This document shows, piece after piece, positions 17,496 to 25,960 of a stretch of 64,000 bases of DNA (position 1 is its first letter; every line of letters starts with the position of its first letter). The notes under the pieces are model-generated. The model had not been told where the DNA came from, ran no database searches, and worked only from the letters and a program-made list of their open reading frames with translations. Origin of the DNA: Nonomuraea sp. NBC_00507 (GTDB lineage Bacteria > Actinomycetota > Actinomycetes > Streptosporangiales > Streptosporangiaceae); assembly GCF_036013525.1 (NCBI RefSeq), contig NZ_CP107853.1, positions 5,270,001 through 5,334,000 of the forward strand, written 5' to 3'. A program made the translations under genes and the position numbers.

Positions 17496-18446
17496 TCAGA
17501 GCCGCTCCAGCAGCGTGACGATGTGGTCGCTCACGCCGTTCAGCAGTGTGGCCGGCTGGATTTCGGCGGCGGCGATCGAGGAGAAGAGGGACGGCAGGCC
17601 TGGCAGGGGGAAGCCGTCGTCCTTCATGGCGGCACCGCCTATCGGGTTCTTGTCCAGGGCGGTGCGGCTGCGGTCCCAGGCGTCGAGGACCTCTTCGGGT
17701 GAGGGGACGCCGAAGCCGTGGCCTACCGGTGCCGCGTGGCGCAGCCTTACCAGCGGGGTGTCGGCGAAGGACAGGGCCGTGCGGGCGCGTAGTTGCAGGT
17801 CGGCGTAGGGTTCCGGGGCGATCCAGTCCATGGCCGTGCAGGGGTTGCGGCAGGCGGCGACGCATACGGCGAGTGCTCCGGCCACCTGGCTGTGCTGGCG
17901 GTCGAAATACGCGCGCCAGCCCTCGTTCGGCTCCGTGGAGACCCGCAGTGTCCGGTTGGTGGCGGACTGCTCGGACTTGGTGTGGTCGCATTCGCGGTCG
18001 CCGATCACGCCGAACCTGCTGCCGGTCGCGCTCAGCCCTTCGGGCCAGCGGGCGGGGTCCCCGGCATGGCCGAGCTGTGGCTCGAACGCCAGCAGCGGCA
18101 GGTATTCGCTGGCGATGTGCACGGCGGCGATCATCGGGCTCAGCTCGCGACGGTGCCAGCGTACGGCGATCACCTCGAGCAGCAGCCCATAGGCCGGCCG
18201 CAGGGACTCCAGCGCCCCCCGCGGCTGCTCGCGCGGCGTCTGCGGCATGTGGCAGGCCCGCGCCCGCCGCCGCAGCTCGGCGGGCACCACCTTCGCCTCG
18301 ACCGCGAAGTCCTCCGCGTCGAGCGAGAGCAGCCGTTGCCCGAACTCGCACACCTCGGAGATCTCCGCCGCCGGCGCGAGCGCTCCGAGGTCGGCGAAGG
18401 CGTAACGGCGGGCGAGGGCGATCAGGAGGTCACGAGTGGTATCCAC
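17496..18446 (-). CDS. Conserved hypothetical protein
   Basis: A 316-residue protein not recognised as a named family. No membrane segment, signal peptide or catalytic motif stands out. It is rich in helices in the first half and has a His/Cys-containing middle (GVIGDRECDHTKSEQ, ACRNPCTAMDW). It lies 29 bp downstream of the Ser/Thr kinase gene on the same strand, so it could share its transcript and be a partner or substrate (inference only). Confidence 0.6.
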   Translation of the reverse strand: MDTTRDLLIALARRYAFADLGALAPAAEISEVCEFGQRLLSLDAEDFAVEAKVVPAELRRRARACHMPQTPREQPRGALESLRPAYGLLLEVIAVRWHRRELSPMIAAVHIASEYLPLLAFEPQLGHAGDPARWPEGLSATGSRFGVIGDRECDHTKSEQSATNRTLRVSTEPNEGWRAYFDRQHSQVAGALAVCVAACRNPCTAMDWIAPEPYADLQLRARTALSFADTPLVRLRHAAPVGHGFGVPSPEEVLDAWDRSRTALDKNPIGGAAMKDDGFPLPGLPSLFSSIAAAEIQPATLLNGVSDHIVTLLERL

Positions 18447-18475
18447 GCGACGACTTTCTCACGAGCGAGAAGCGA

Positions 18476-19750
18476 TTACGGACATGGCTCACGTATGCAC
18501 TGAATGTCGCTCGTCGGCTTGCCCTCGGTGGGCTCGGACGACGGCTCCTCGGGCCCGGGCGTGGTCGGCTCCTGAGACGGCTCCTGCGTGGGCTCGGACG
18601 TGGTGGGCTTGGAGGTGGGCGAGCTGGTCGGCTTGGTCGGCGTGACCGTCGCCGAAGGGCTCGGCGCCGGGGTCGTCACCCTGGTCGGCTTGGAGCTCGG
18701 GGCGCGCCTGGTCGGCGGTGCGGACTGTTGCCTGGTCGAGGGCGGCGCGGTGGGCGCGGCCGTGACCGAGGTGCCCTGCACGGTCGGCGGCACCTCGTCG
18801 AGGACCGTGGGCGTGACCGGGCGCAGCCAGACGGCGCCTGCCACGGCGGCGGTCACGACCACGGCGGCTGCCGCGGTGAGCGCCGCTCTCATGGCACGGC
18901 CGCGGCGCGGCGCGGGTGCCGTGCCGGGTGTGGCCAGCGCCCTGCGCGCGGCCTCGGCCATCAGCGCAGCCGAGGGCCAGCGCCGGTCCGGCGCCTTGTC
19001 CAGCGCACGCTCGACCACCTGCCGCGGCCCTGGCGGCACCTCGGCGGGCAGGGGCGGCACGGGAGAGTTGAGATGCTTGAAGATGATCTGCACGGGCGTG
19101 TCGCCCTGGAACGGCAGGCGACCGGTCAGGCACTCGTAGGCCACCACGCCCAGCGCGTAGACGTCCACCGCCGGCGTCACCTCGCTGGCGGTGGCCATCT
19201 CCGGCGCGCAGTAGCCCGCCGAGCACAACATCGTGCCGGTGGCCGTCAGGTGGCCTGCCGAGACCGAGTGGGCGATGCCGAAGTCGGTGAGCGCCACGCC
19301 GCCGTCGGGCCTGATCATGAGGTTGGCGGGTTTGACGTCGCGGTGCACGATGCCCTGCGCGTGCGCGGCGGCCAGCGCGTCGCCGACCTCCGCGACCAGG
19401 CGCATGGTGGCCTCCACGCCCAGCGGGCCACGCCGCAGCACGCGGTCGAGCGACTCGCCCGGCACGTGCTCCATGACCAGGAAGCTCACCTGGCGGCCGT
19501 TGACGTCAGCGATGCCGTAGTCGTAGACGTCGACCACGCCGGGGTGGGTCAGCGTGGCCATGGCCCTGGCCTCGTTCTGGAAGCGCTGGGCGAACGTGGG
19601 GTTTTCGGTCAGGGCCGGGATGAGCACCTTGACGGCGACGGCGCGCCCGAGAACCGTGTCGTCGGCACGCCACACCTCGCCCATGCCCCCACCGCCGAGG
19701 CGGTGGGCCAGCATGTAGCGGTCATTGAGGGTGGTCCCCGCGCCTAGCAC
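18476..19750 (-). CDS. Membrane-anchored Hanks-type Ser/Thr protein kinase
   Basis: A 424-residue kinase of the PknA/PknB type. The glycine loop is GGGGMGEV (~19-26), the ATP lysine is K41 in AVKVL, the catalytic loop is HRDVKPAN with D138, and DFG is D156-G158. A cytoplasmic linker leads to one membrane helix (~288-308) and an extracellular tail rich in Pro, Thr and Ser with no PASTA repeats. The tail ends DIQCIREPCP, with two cysteines that could form a disulfide. All active-site residues are present. Ligand and targets are unknown. Confidence 0.92.
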   Translation of the reverse strand: MLGAGTTLNDRYMLAHRLGGGGMGEVWRADDTVLGRAVAVKVLIPALTENPTFAQRFQNEARAMATLTHPGVVDVYDYGIADVNGRQVSFLVMEHVPGESLDRVLRRGPLGVEATMRLVAEVGDALAAAHAQGIVHRDVKPANLMIRPDGGVALTDFGIAHSVSAGHLTATGTMLCSAGYCAPEMATASEVTPAVDVYALGVVAYECLTGRLPFQGDTPVQIIFKHLNSPVPPLPAEVPPGPRQVVERALDKAPDRRWPSAALMAEAARRALATPGTAPAPRRGRAMRAALTAAAAVVVTAAVAGAVWLRPVTPTVLDEVPPTVQGTSVTAAPTAPPSTRQQSAPPTRRAPSSKPTRVTTPAPSPSATVTPTKPTSSPTSKPTTSEPTQEPSQEPTTPGPEEPSSEPTEGKPTSDIQCIREPCP

Positions 19751-19826
19751 GCCATCGAGGCTAACACCGGGCGTTCGCTGACATGGCCAAACTCGGGGGA
19801 GCGTAACGGCGATGTCGCCGTAGGTT

Positions 19827-22655
19827 TCAGAAGGAGCCGGTGGTCGTGCCGCCGTTGCCGGTGGCGGGGGTGGTGAAGGAGGTGTTGGCGCCTGGTTCCC
19901 ACAGGTCAGCGGTGTCTGGATAGCCGGATTCCTGGCGTTTGACGCACTTCCACTCGACGGCGGTGTTCGGCGGCAGTGTGCCGATGGTGCCGGTCCAGGT
20001 CGGATATGCCGTGGGTGACAGCTTGACCGCGCTCGCCACGGACCAGGACCCGAGCTGCGGGGCGCTGCCGACGGCGTAGACCGACTGGCCGGGAGCGGTG
20101 GTGCCGTTGTCGCACCTGAACGTCATCGAGGCCGGCGCCTGGCCGAGCGTGAACGCGAACGTCTTGGCCGTGGTGACGCTCGCGCTCGCCGCCTTGGCGA
20201 CGATGAGGTTGCCGCCCGCGTTGTACCAGCCGGCGGCGGCCGCGTCGAAGGCGGTCTTGGTGGCGTGCTGGGTGAGCGGGGATCCGTTCAGCGTGACGGC
20301 CGACGCCTGGGTGCCGGCGACCAGCTCCACCACGGTCGGCCTGCTGGACGGCGCGCCGCTGTAGTCGCCGCTGGAGGCGGCGACGGTGACGGTGGCCGTG
20401 GCGCCGCTGAGCTGCTGGCTGATCTGTGTCGTGCGGACGGAGCCGCTCTGGTACGCCGTCGTGGCCCCGTCGTCCTCGTAAAGGGTGAAATCGGTGGACG
20501 TGGTGTCCGGGTACACGCGGGCGATCAGCTCGTTCCTGGTCGTGCCGTCGGTCCGCTTGCCCATCGCGTTCATGGTCTTGTCGTCGACGTGCGCCTTCGG
20601 GATGATCGCCCCCGCCCGGGCGAAGGCAGGCAGCCGGAACACCCCGTTGACCCACAGCGGGCGGTCGGTGAACCACTGGCCGGAGCTGGTGAGCTTCTCG
20701 CCGGTGGCGTAGTCGTACCAGGTGCCGGCGGGCAGGTAGACGTCGCGGTCGCGTTCGCCGGCGCCTGCCACGACGCCGACGAGCAGGTCACGGCCGATGA
20801 GCTTCTGGTGGCCCATCTCGCGTACGTTCGGGTCGTTCTGGTGGTAGTGCACCAGCGGCGGCACCACGGGCTCGCCGAAGCGGTGGGCGCGGTGGGCCAG
20901 CGAGTAGTAGTAGGGCGCGAGCTCGTACCGCTGGCGTAGGTTGGCCAGGTTGCTGGCCTTGTGGCCGATCTTGTCGGGCGAGGTCTGGGCGCAGTTGCAC
21001 AGGTTCTCCGTGTGCGGGCGGACCGGCACCTCGAACCAGGCGCCATTGGCGAACCACTGCGTGTAGAGCTCATTCAGGTCTGAATTCAGCATTTCCCTGC
21101 GGAAGCCGCCGATGTCGGAGCCGAAGTAGTCGATGCCGGACATCGACATGTGCATCTGCACGTTCTGCTGCTGGGCCAGCGCGGTCAGCTTGGAGCCGAT
21201 GTCGGCCGACCACATCGCGACGCCGTGCCGCTGGATGCCGGCCGCGCCGGAGCGGGCGAGCATGAACGGGCGCTTGGTGCCGGAGGCGTAGCCGCGGGCC
21301 ACGCTCTCGGCCCACTTCAGGTTGTAGACGTTGTGGTAGTCGGCGTGGGCGTGCTTGCCGGGCAGCACGCCGGAGGTCCAGTCCCCGGCGTCGTACATCT
21401 CCGGCTCGCCCAGGTCCAGCCAGTGGCCCTGGACACCCTGGTCGGCGAGGGGTTGCCGCTTGAGCGTGTGCCAGTAGTCGGCGGCCGCGTCCTGCGTCCA
21501 GTCGATCATGCCGCCCCGGCCCCACCAGTCATTGGTCGTCAGGTAGACGGGGGCGCAGCCCGGGCAGCCCGATCTGACGAGATAGCCGCGCGCGGCCAGG
21601 TCGGCGTGTTCGGGCAGGTTCTTGCCGACGTACGACTCCTCTATGGTCATCAGGCCGATGCCCTTGTTCGTCGCGTAGTCGTTGATCGTGGCGGAGGTGT
21701 TGGGGAAGGCGGTCGGGTCCCAGGAGAGCGTGCCCATGCGGGTGTTGTCCGAGCCGGCCGTCACCCCGCCGAACCAGGGCAGGTCCAGCACGAACCCGTC
21801 CACCGGGAACGCGTCGGCACGGAGCCCGCTGAGCCGGTTGTCGATCTCGGCCCAGTTGTCGTAGCCGAACTCCGACACCCACATGCCGAACGCCTTCTTC
21901 GGTGGCACCGGCGGCCTGCCGGTCAGCTCCATGTAGTCCTTGCGCAGGTCCGGCAGGTCGGGCCCGGTCATCGTGTACCAGCGGAGCTGGTCGCCCCAGG
22001 TGTCCACCGTCCAGGGGGAGCCGGTCAGGTTCCACTCCTGCTTGTAGACCTGGTCGAGCAGGAGGCCGTAATTCAGGTTCGACGCCCCCACCGCGAAGAG
22101 CACCGGGATCTGCGTGTTGCCGACCGGGCCGTTGTCGGTGTCGAAGACCATGGCGTTGCCGTAGGCGCCGCCGGGGGAGCGGGTGCGGCCCACCCAGTCG
22201 CCGTCGGCGCTGCCGCCCATGAAGAACTGCTCGCCCAGGCCGTAGGCGTTCTGGATCGAGCTCTTGGTGATGGTCAGGCCCTTCCACGCCTGGGCGAGAT
22301 TGCGCGGGCACGCCTCGTAGAGCAGCCTTGCCGGGTCCGAGACCTTGACGCACAACGTCCCGGCCGTGACTTCGACCTTCATGGCGGGCGTGGTGAGCGT
22401 GTTGCCCGACTGGGTGAAGCTGGTCGGGCCCAGGTAGTCCTTCTTCGCGACCTGCGGCGTGGTGAAGATCGAGTCGTTCACGCCGGGGCTCGTCCCGTTG
22501 GCGAGCTCGAAGTGCACGAGGTCGTCGTCGAGGAACTCCACGATCAGGTACGCCGGCCCGCTGGTGAACTGCACGCGCTGGACCGCCGCCTGGGCGGAGG
22601 ACGCCACGAGGGAGGGCATGAGCAAGGCCGCCAAGAAGACGAGCGCGCGGGTCAT
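19827..22655 (-). CDS. ctsZ: Secreted GH31 enzyme with C-terminal CBM20; probable 6-alpha-glucosyltransferase
   Basis: About 942 residues. From ATG 22655 there is a clean signal peptide (MTRALVFLAALL..AQA) and a GGGGGG ribosome site; ATG 22670, forming ATGA with the upstream stop, is the alternative. The GH31 barrel carries nucleophile D414 in WLDLGEPE and acid/base D485 in MWSADIG. The last ~100 residues are a starch-binding CBM20 (VYAVGSAPQLGSW, YPTWTGTI, WEPGANTSF). Next to a 3-alpha-isomaltosyltransferase-like gene this best fits 6-alpha-glucosyltransferase, which moves glucose from starch ends into alpha-1,6 linkage, the first step of CNN synthesis. Specificity is inferred from locus content, not from residues; another alpha-glucosidase is possible. 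Confidence 0.75.
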   Translation of the reverse strand: MTRALVFLAALLMPSLVASSAQAAVQRVQFTSGPAYLIVEFLDDDLVHFELANGTSPGVNDSIFTTPQVAKKDYLGPTSFTQSGNTLTTPAMKVEVTAGTLCVKVSDPARLLYEACPRNLAQAWKGLTITKSSIQNAYGLGEQFFMGGSADGDWVGRTRSPGGAYGNAMVFDTDNGPVGNTQIPVLFAVGASNLNYGLLLDQVYKQEWNLTGSPWTVDTWGDQLRWYTMTGPDLPDLRKDYMELTGRPPVPPKKAFGMWVSEFGYDNWAEIDNRLSGLRADAFPVDGFVLDLPWFGGVTAGSDNTRMGTLSWDPTAFPNTSATINDYATNKGIGLMTIEESYVGKNLPEHADLAARGYLVRSGCPGCAPVYLTTNDWWGRGGMIDWTQDAAADYWHTLKRQPLADQGVQGHWLDLGEPEMYDAGDWTSGVLPGKHAHADYHNVYNLKWAESVARGYASGTKRPFMLARSGAAGIQRHGVAMWSADIGSKLTALAQQQNVQMHMSMSGIDYFGSDIGGFRREMLNSDLNELYTQWFANGAWFEVPVRPHTENLCNCAQTSPDKIGHKASNLANLRQRYELAPYYYSLAHRAHRFGEPVVPPLVHYHQNDPNVREMGHQKLIGRDLLVGVVAGAGERDRDVYLPAGTWYDYATGEKLTSSGQWFTDRPLWVNGVFRLPAFARAGAIIPKAHVDDKTMNAMGKRTDGTTRNELIARVYPDTTSTDFTLYEDDGATTAYQSGSVRTTQISQQLSGATATVTVAASSGDYSGAPSSRPTVVELVAGTQASAVTLNGSPLTQHATKTAFDAAAAGWYNAGGNLIVAKAASASVTTAKTFAFTLGQAPASMTFRCDNGTTAPGQSVYAVGSAPQLGSWSVASAVKLSPTAYPTWTGTIGTLPPNTAVEWKCVKRQESGYPDTADLWEPGANTSFTTPATGNGGTTTGSF

Positions 22656-22666
22656 GGCGCCCCCCA

Positions 22667-25600
22667 TCATCGGGCCACCACCAGGTTGTCGAGGTTGATC
22701 CCGCCGGTGTTCGCCGTGTCATAGGCGATCTTGACGGTATGGGCGCCCGCGGTCAGGGACGTGGTGAGCGTGGCGGTGCCCCACGTGTCCCAGTTCGCCA
22801 GCGCGGGCAGTGACAGCGTGCCGGCGGACACGCCGTCCACGTAGACGGTCCTGGTGGCGTTCACGGTGGTCGAGTAGCGGAAGATGAGCCGGTGGCTGCC
22901 GGCCGCGTCGGCCTTGACCTGGAACGTCACCGCGTCGCCCGACGTCGCGAAGCCGTCTGCGAAGCCGGTCCCCGTGAAGCCGGCGTGGTCGGTGTTCGTC
23001 GAGGTGCCGGTGCCCGTCGCGAACTCGGCCTCGTAGCCTGCCTTGTCCACGCCGTTGAGGGTCACTGTCCTGCTGGAGCCGCTGCTTGCGAGCTTGACGT
23101 GGGTGAGCTGCTGGACCGGGTCCCACCACCAGCCCTCGGCGGCGGCCTTGAGGTCGGCCAGCGAGGCGCGGGCGCCGAGCTCCGTCGCGCCCGTGACGGA
23201 GGCGGGCTTGGTGCTCGCCACCTGCAAGGTGCTGGTCGTGGTCAGCGGCGGCACGGTGACGGTCACCGCGTGCCCGGCCCAGTTCTCCGCCGAGGTGACG
23301 GTGCGGGTGGCGTTCGCGCTGTCCTCGAAATATGCGTATGAGGTGGTGCCCGACGGATAAATCCGGAAGGTCAGGTTGGTGTAGGTGTCCACGCTGTTGC
23401 CGATCTCGCCGCCGAGCTGGTAATCGGCGTTGAGGTTGAGCGGGATGATCGCGCCCGGCTTGGCGTAGACCGGGATCGTGTCCAGGCCGGCGTTGTAGGT
23501 CTTGGTGCCGGGACCGGTGAAGCGGCCGCCGTTCCACAGGTCGTACCACTCACCGGCGGGCACGTACACGTTCTTCGAGGTCGCGCCCTGAGCGGTGATC
23601 GGCGCGACGAGCAGCTGCGAGCCGAAGATGTACTGCTGGTCCAGGGCCGCGGCCGTCGCGTCGCCGGGGAAGGCGAAGCTCATCGCGCGCATCATCGGCA
23701 CGCCCGTGGTCGCGCTCGCCTTGGCCTCGGTGTAGAGGTAGGGGATCAGGTTCATGCGCACGTTGGCGAACCTGCGGAAGGCCGGCACCACGCTCGTGTC
23801 GCCGGTGCGGGCCTGCACGTTCCACGGCGTGCGGGCCTCCGACGTGCCCGGATCGGCCTTCTCCGAGTGATACTGCATGATCGGGGAGAATGTCGCCTGC
23901 GCCGCCGAGCGCAGGTAAAGCTCCGCGCTCGGGAAGGTCCCGGTGAAGCCCGCCATGTCCCAGGCCGTGTACGGCACCCCCGACTGGCCCGCGCTGAGCT
24001 GCGCCCTGACCGCCTCCTGGAAGGCGGAGAAGCTCGAGTTCTGGTCGCCGGCCCAGAAGATCGACCTGGTCTGGGCGCCTGCCGTGCCGGCCCGGCTGAA
24101 GACCGCGCCATCCGGCCGCTTGCCCTTGACGTAGGTGTTGTATGCGCCGGTGTAGCTGTTGGGGTAGGCGTTGTGCATCTCGTCGCCCTTGCGGCCGTCG
24201 GCGAACTGCACGCCCCGGCCGAAGATGGCCTCGCTGCCGTCGGTTTTGAAGCCGTCGATGCCGATCTCGTCGATCAGGTAGTCGCGTTTGCTCATCCACC
24301 AGGCGGTCGCGGCCGTGCTGGTGAAGTCGGGGACCATGCTGTCGCCGAACCACTGGCCGGTCGGGATGCGATAAGGGCCGTTAGCCGGATTTTTCGCGAC
24401 GTAGCCCTGCGATTCCGCGTATGCCTTGTCGTTGAGGTGCTGCTGCGGAGCGGTCGGCGGATTGGTGTCGAAGTTCTCCTTGAACACCGGGATCTGCCAG
24501 AGGATCATCTTGATCCCCTTGCTGTGGGCGTTGTCCACCATCGCCTTCGGATCCTGCCACGCCGTGCCGGCCGGGAAGGTCAGGTCGCCGTAGGAGAGCT
24601 TGCCGCTGCCCGGCTTGGGGGTGTACGTCGCGCCGTGCCACACGTAGAAGGTGGCCTCGTCACTCCACTGCTCCAGCACCATGGCCGTGTGCGGGATCTT
24701 GTACGCCGCCACGTTGGCCAGCGCGGCGTTCACCTCGGCCTGGGTGTTCCACTCGTTGGCCGACATCCACACGCCGAAGGCCCACTTGGGTGGCAGTAGC
24801 GGACGGCCCGAGGTCGCCGTGTAGTCGTCCAGGATCTCGGCCGGCGTGCCCGCGTAGAAGTGGTAGTCCAGCGTCGAGTCGAGGCCGCCGCCGGTGTCCA
24901 CCGTGAATCCGGCCAGGTCGGGCAGATGCGTGCTGAGGTTGAAGATCGCGTACCGGTTGGTCGGGAGATAGACGCCGTAGCCTGCCGAGTTGAGGAAGAA
25001 CGGCACACTCAGGTAGGTGCGCCGGGTGGCGCCCTGGTCCCTGTACTGGTTGTAGACGTAATTGTGCACATCGGTGCCGCGCTGGTCGAGCCGGTCGTAA
25101 CGCTCGCCGAAGCCCTCGAAGCGCTCGCCGGCCGGGGACATGAAGTGGTCCTCGATCTTGATGATCGTGGTGGCGCCGTCGCTGGCCCAGCCGATGTTCC
25201 TGAACGTCGCGGGATCGTATTGGCGGGTGATCAGCGTCGTGCCGTCGCCCTTGTAGACCGACAGCCGGTACGGCGACTTCTGGATCTTCAGGACGAGCGA
25301 GCTGGTGGAGATCGTGAGCGTGCTCGCCGAGTCGGTCACCGTATAGCCGGACACTCCGGAAATGTTCAGACCTTGCCCGCTGGGGGCGATCTGGGTCCTG
25401 AACCGGTCGGGCGCCGGGAACGCGAAGCGGATCTTCGGCGTGAAGCTCCCCGCGCTGTCCCCGGTCGTGACATCCACCGACGTGCCGTTGTTGGTGAAGC
25501 CGGTCACGTTCGTCACCGTGCTCCAGGAGGTGACGGTGAACGTGAACGGGCCGACGCTCTTCTGCCCGCCCCCGTTCACGTCCGCGTTGACCGTGTAGGA

Positions 25601-25948
25601 GATCTTGTCGCCTCGGGCGAACGTGCCTAAGTTGATCTTCCAGTAGCTGTTGCCGCCGCTGTTGTAGTCCCAGGCCGCGCCGACCGGGGTCTGGTTCGCC
25701 CCGTTCTTGGTCCACGTGACCCAGACCGTCTGGCCCGGCTCGATCGGCCAGGTCGTGGCCTTGATCTGGACGGCCTCGCCGGCCATCGGGTCACGCGGCA
25801 CCCGTTCCGTCGGCTCGGCCGAGTAGAGATCGTCGATTCCGGTCGGACTGTGGTGCACCCCCGCGAGCGCGAGGGCGGCGGGGACGGAGACGAAGGACGC
25901 TGACAAGGCGATCACCACCACGATGACGGCCGACCGTAACCGGCTCAC
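22667..25948 (-). CDS. ctsY: Secreted GH31 enzyme with C-terminal CBM35-like domain; probable 3-alpha-isomaltosyltransferase
   Basis: 1,093 residues, GTG start with GAAGGAG 7 bases upstream and a signal peptide (hydrophobic to ~28). N-terminal beta domains precede the GH31 barrel. Nucleophile is D570 in DGFKTDGSE and acid/base D635 in FWAGDQNSSF. Residues ~965-1093 form a CBM35-like module ending INLDNLVVAR. Its barrel shares NEWNTQ, WSDEATF, LWQIP and DGFKTDG with the cytoplasmic GH31 two genes upstream in transcription, consistent with both acting on alpha-1,3-isomaltosyl units. IMT joins two isomaltosyl-oligosaccharides and closes the ring to CNN. The stop overlaps the next start as ATGA. 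Confidence 0.75.
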   Translation of the reverse strand: MSRLRSAVIVVVIALSASFVSVPAALALAGVHHSPTGIDDLYSAEPTERVPRDPMAGEAVQIKATTWPIEPGQTVWVTWTKNGANQTPVGAAWDYNSGGNSYWKINLGTFARGDKISYTVNADVNGGGQKSVGPFTFTVTSWSTVTNVTGFTNNGTSVDVTTGDSAGSFTPKIRFAFPAPDRFRTQIAPSGQGLNISGVSGYTVTDSASTLTISTSSLVLKIQKSPYRLSVYKGDGTTLITRQYDPATFRNIGWASDGATTIIKIEDHFMSPAGERFEGFGERYDRLDQRGTDVHNYVYNQYRDQGATRRTYLSVPFFLNSAGYGVYLPTNRYAIFNLSTHLPDLAGFTVDTGGGLDSTLDYHFYAGTPAEILDDYTATSGRPLLPPKWAFGVWMSANEWNTQAEVNAALANVAAYKIPHTAMVLEQWSDEATFYVWHGATYTPKPGSGKLSYGDLTFPAGTAWQDPKAMVDNAHSKGIKMILWQIPVFKENFDTNPPTAPQQHLNDKAYAESQGYVAKNPANGPYRIPTGQWFGDSMVPDFTSTAATAWWMSKRDYLIDEIGIDGFKTDGSEAIFGRGVQFADGRKGDEMHNAYPNSYTGAYNTYVKGKRPDGAVFSRAGTAGAQTRSIFWAGDQNSSFSAFQEAVRAQLSAGQSGVPYTAWDMAGFTGTFPSAELYLRSAAQATFSPIMQYHSEKADPGTSEARTPWNVQARTGDTSVVPAFRRFANVRMNLIPYLYTEAKASATTGVPMMRAMSFAFPGDATAAALDQQYIFGSQLLVAPITAQGATSKNVYVPAGEWYDLWNGGRFTGPGTKTYNAGLDTIPVYAKPGAIIPLNLNADYQLGGEIGNSVDTYTNLTFRIYPSGTTSYAYFEDSANATRTVTSAENWAGHAVTVTVPPLTTTSTLQVASTKPASVTGATELGARASLADLKAAAEGWWWDPVQQLTHVKLASSGSSRTVTLNGVDKAGYEAEFATGTGTSTNTDHAGFTGTGFADGFATSGDAVTFQVKADAAGSHRLIFRYSTTVNATRTVYVDGVSAGTLSLPALANWDTWGTATLTTSLTAGAHTVKIAYDTANTGGINLDNLVVAR

Positions 25949-25960
25949 GGATACTCCTTC

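Noticed and set aside
19806..19821. Terminator after the CNN operon (ACGGCG-ATGT-CGCCGT)
   Set aside because: Stem of only 6 bp and no T-run; too weak to call.
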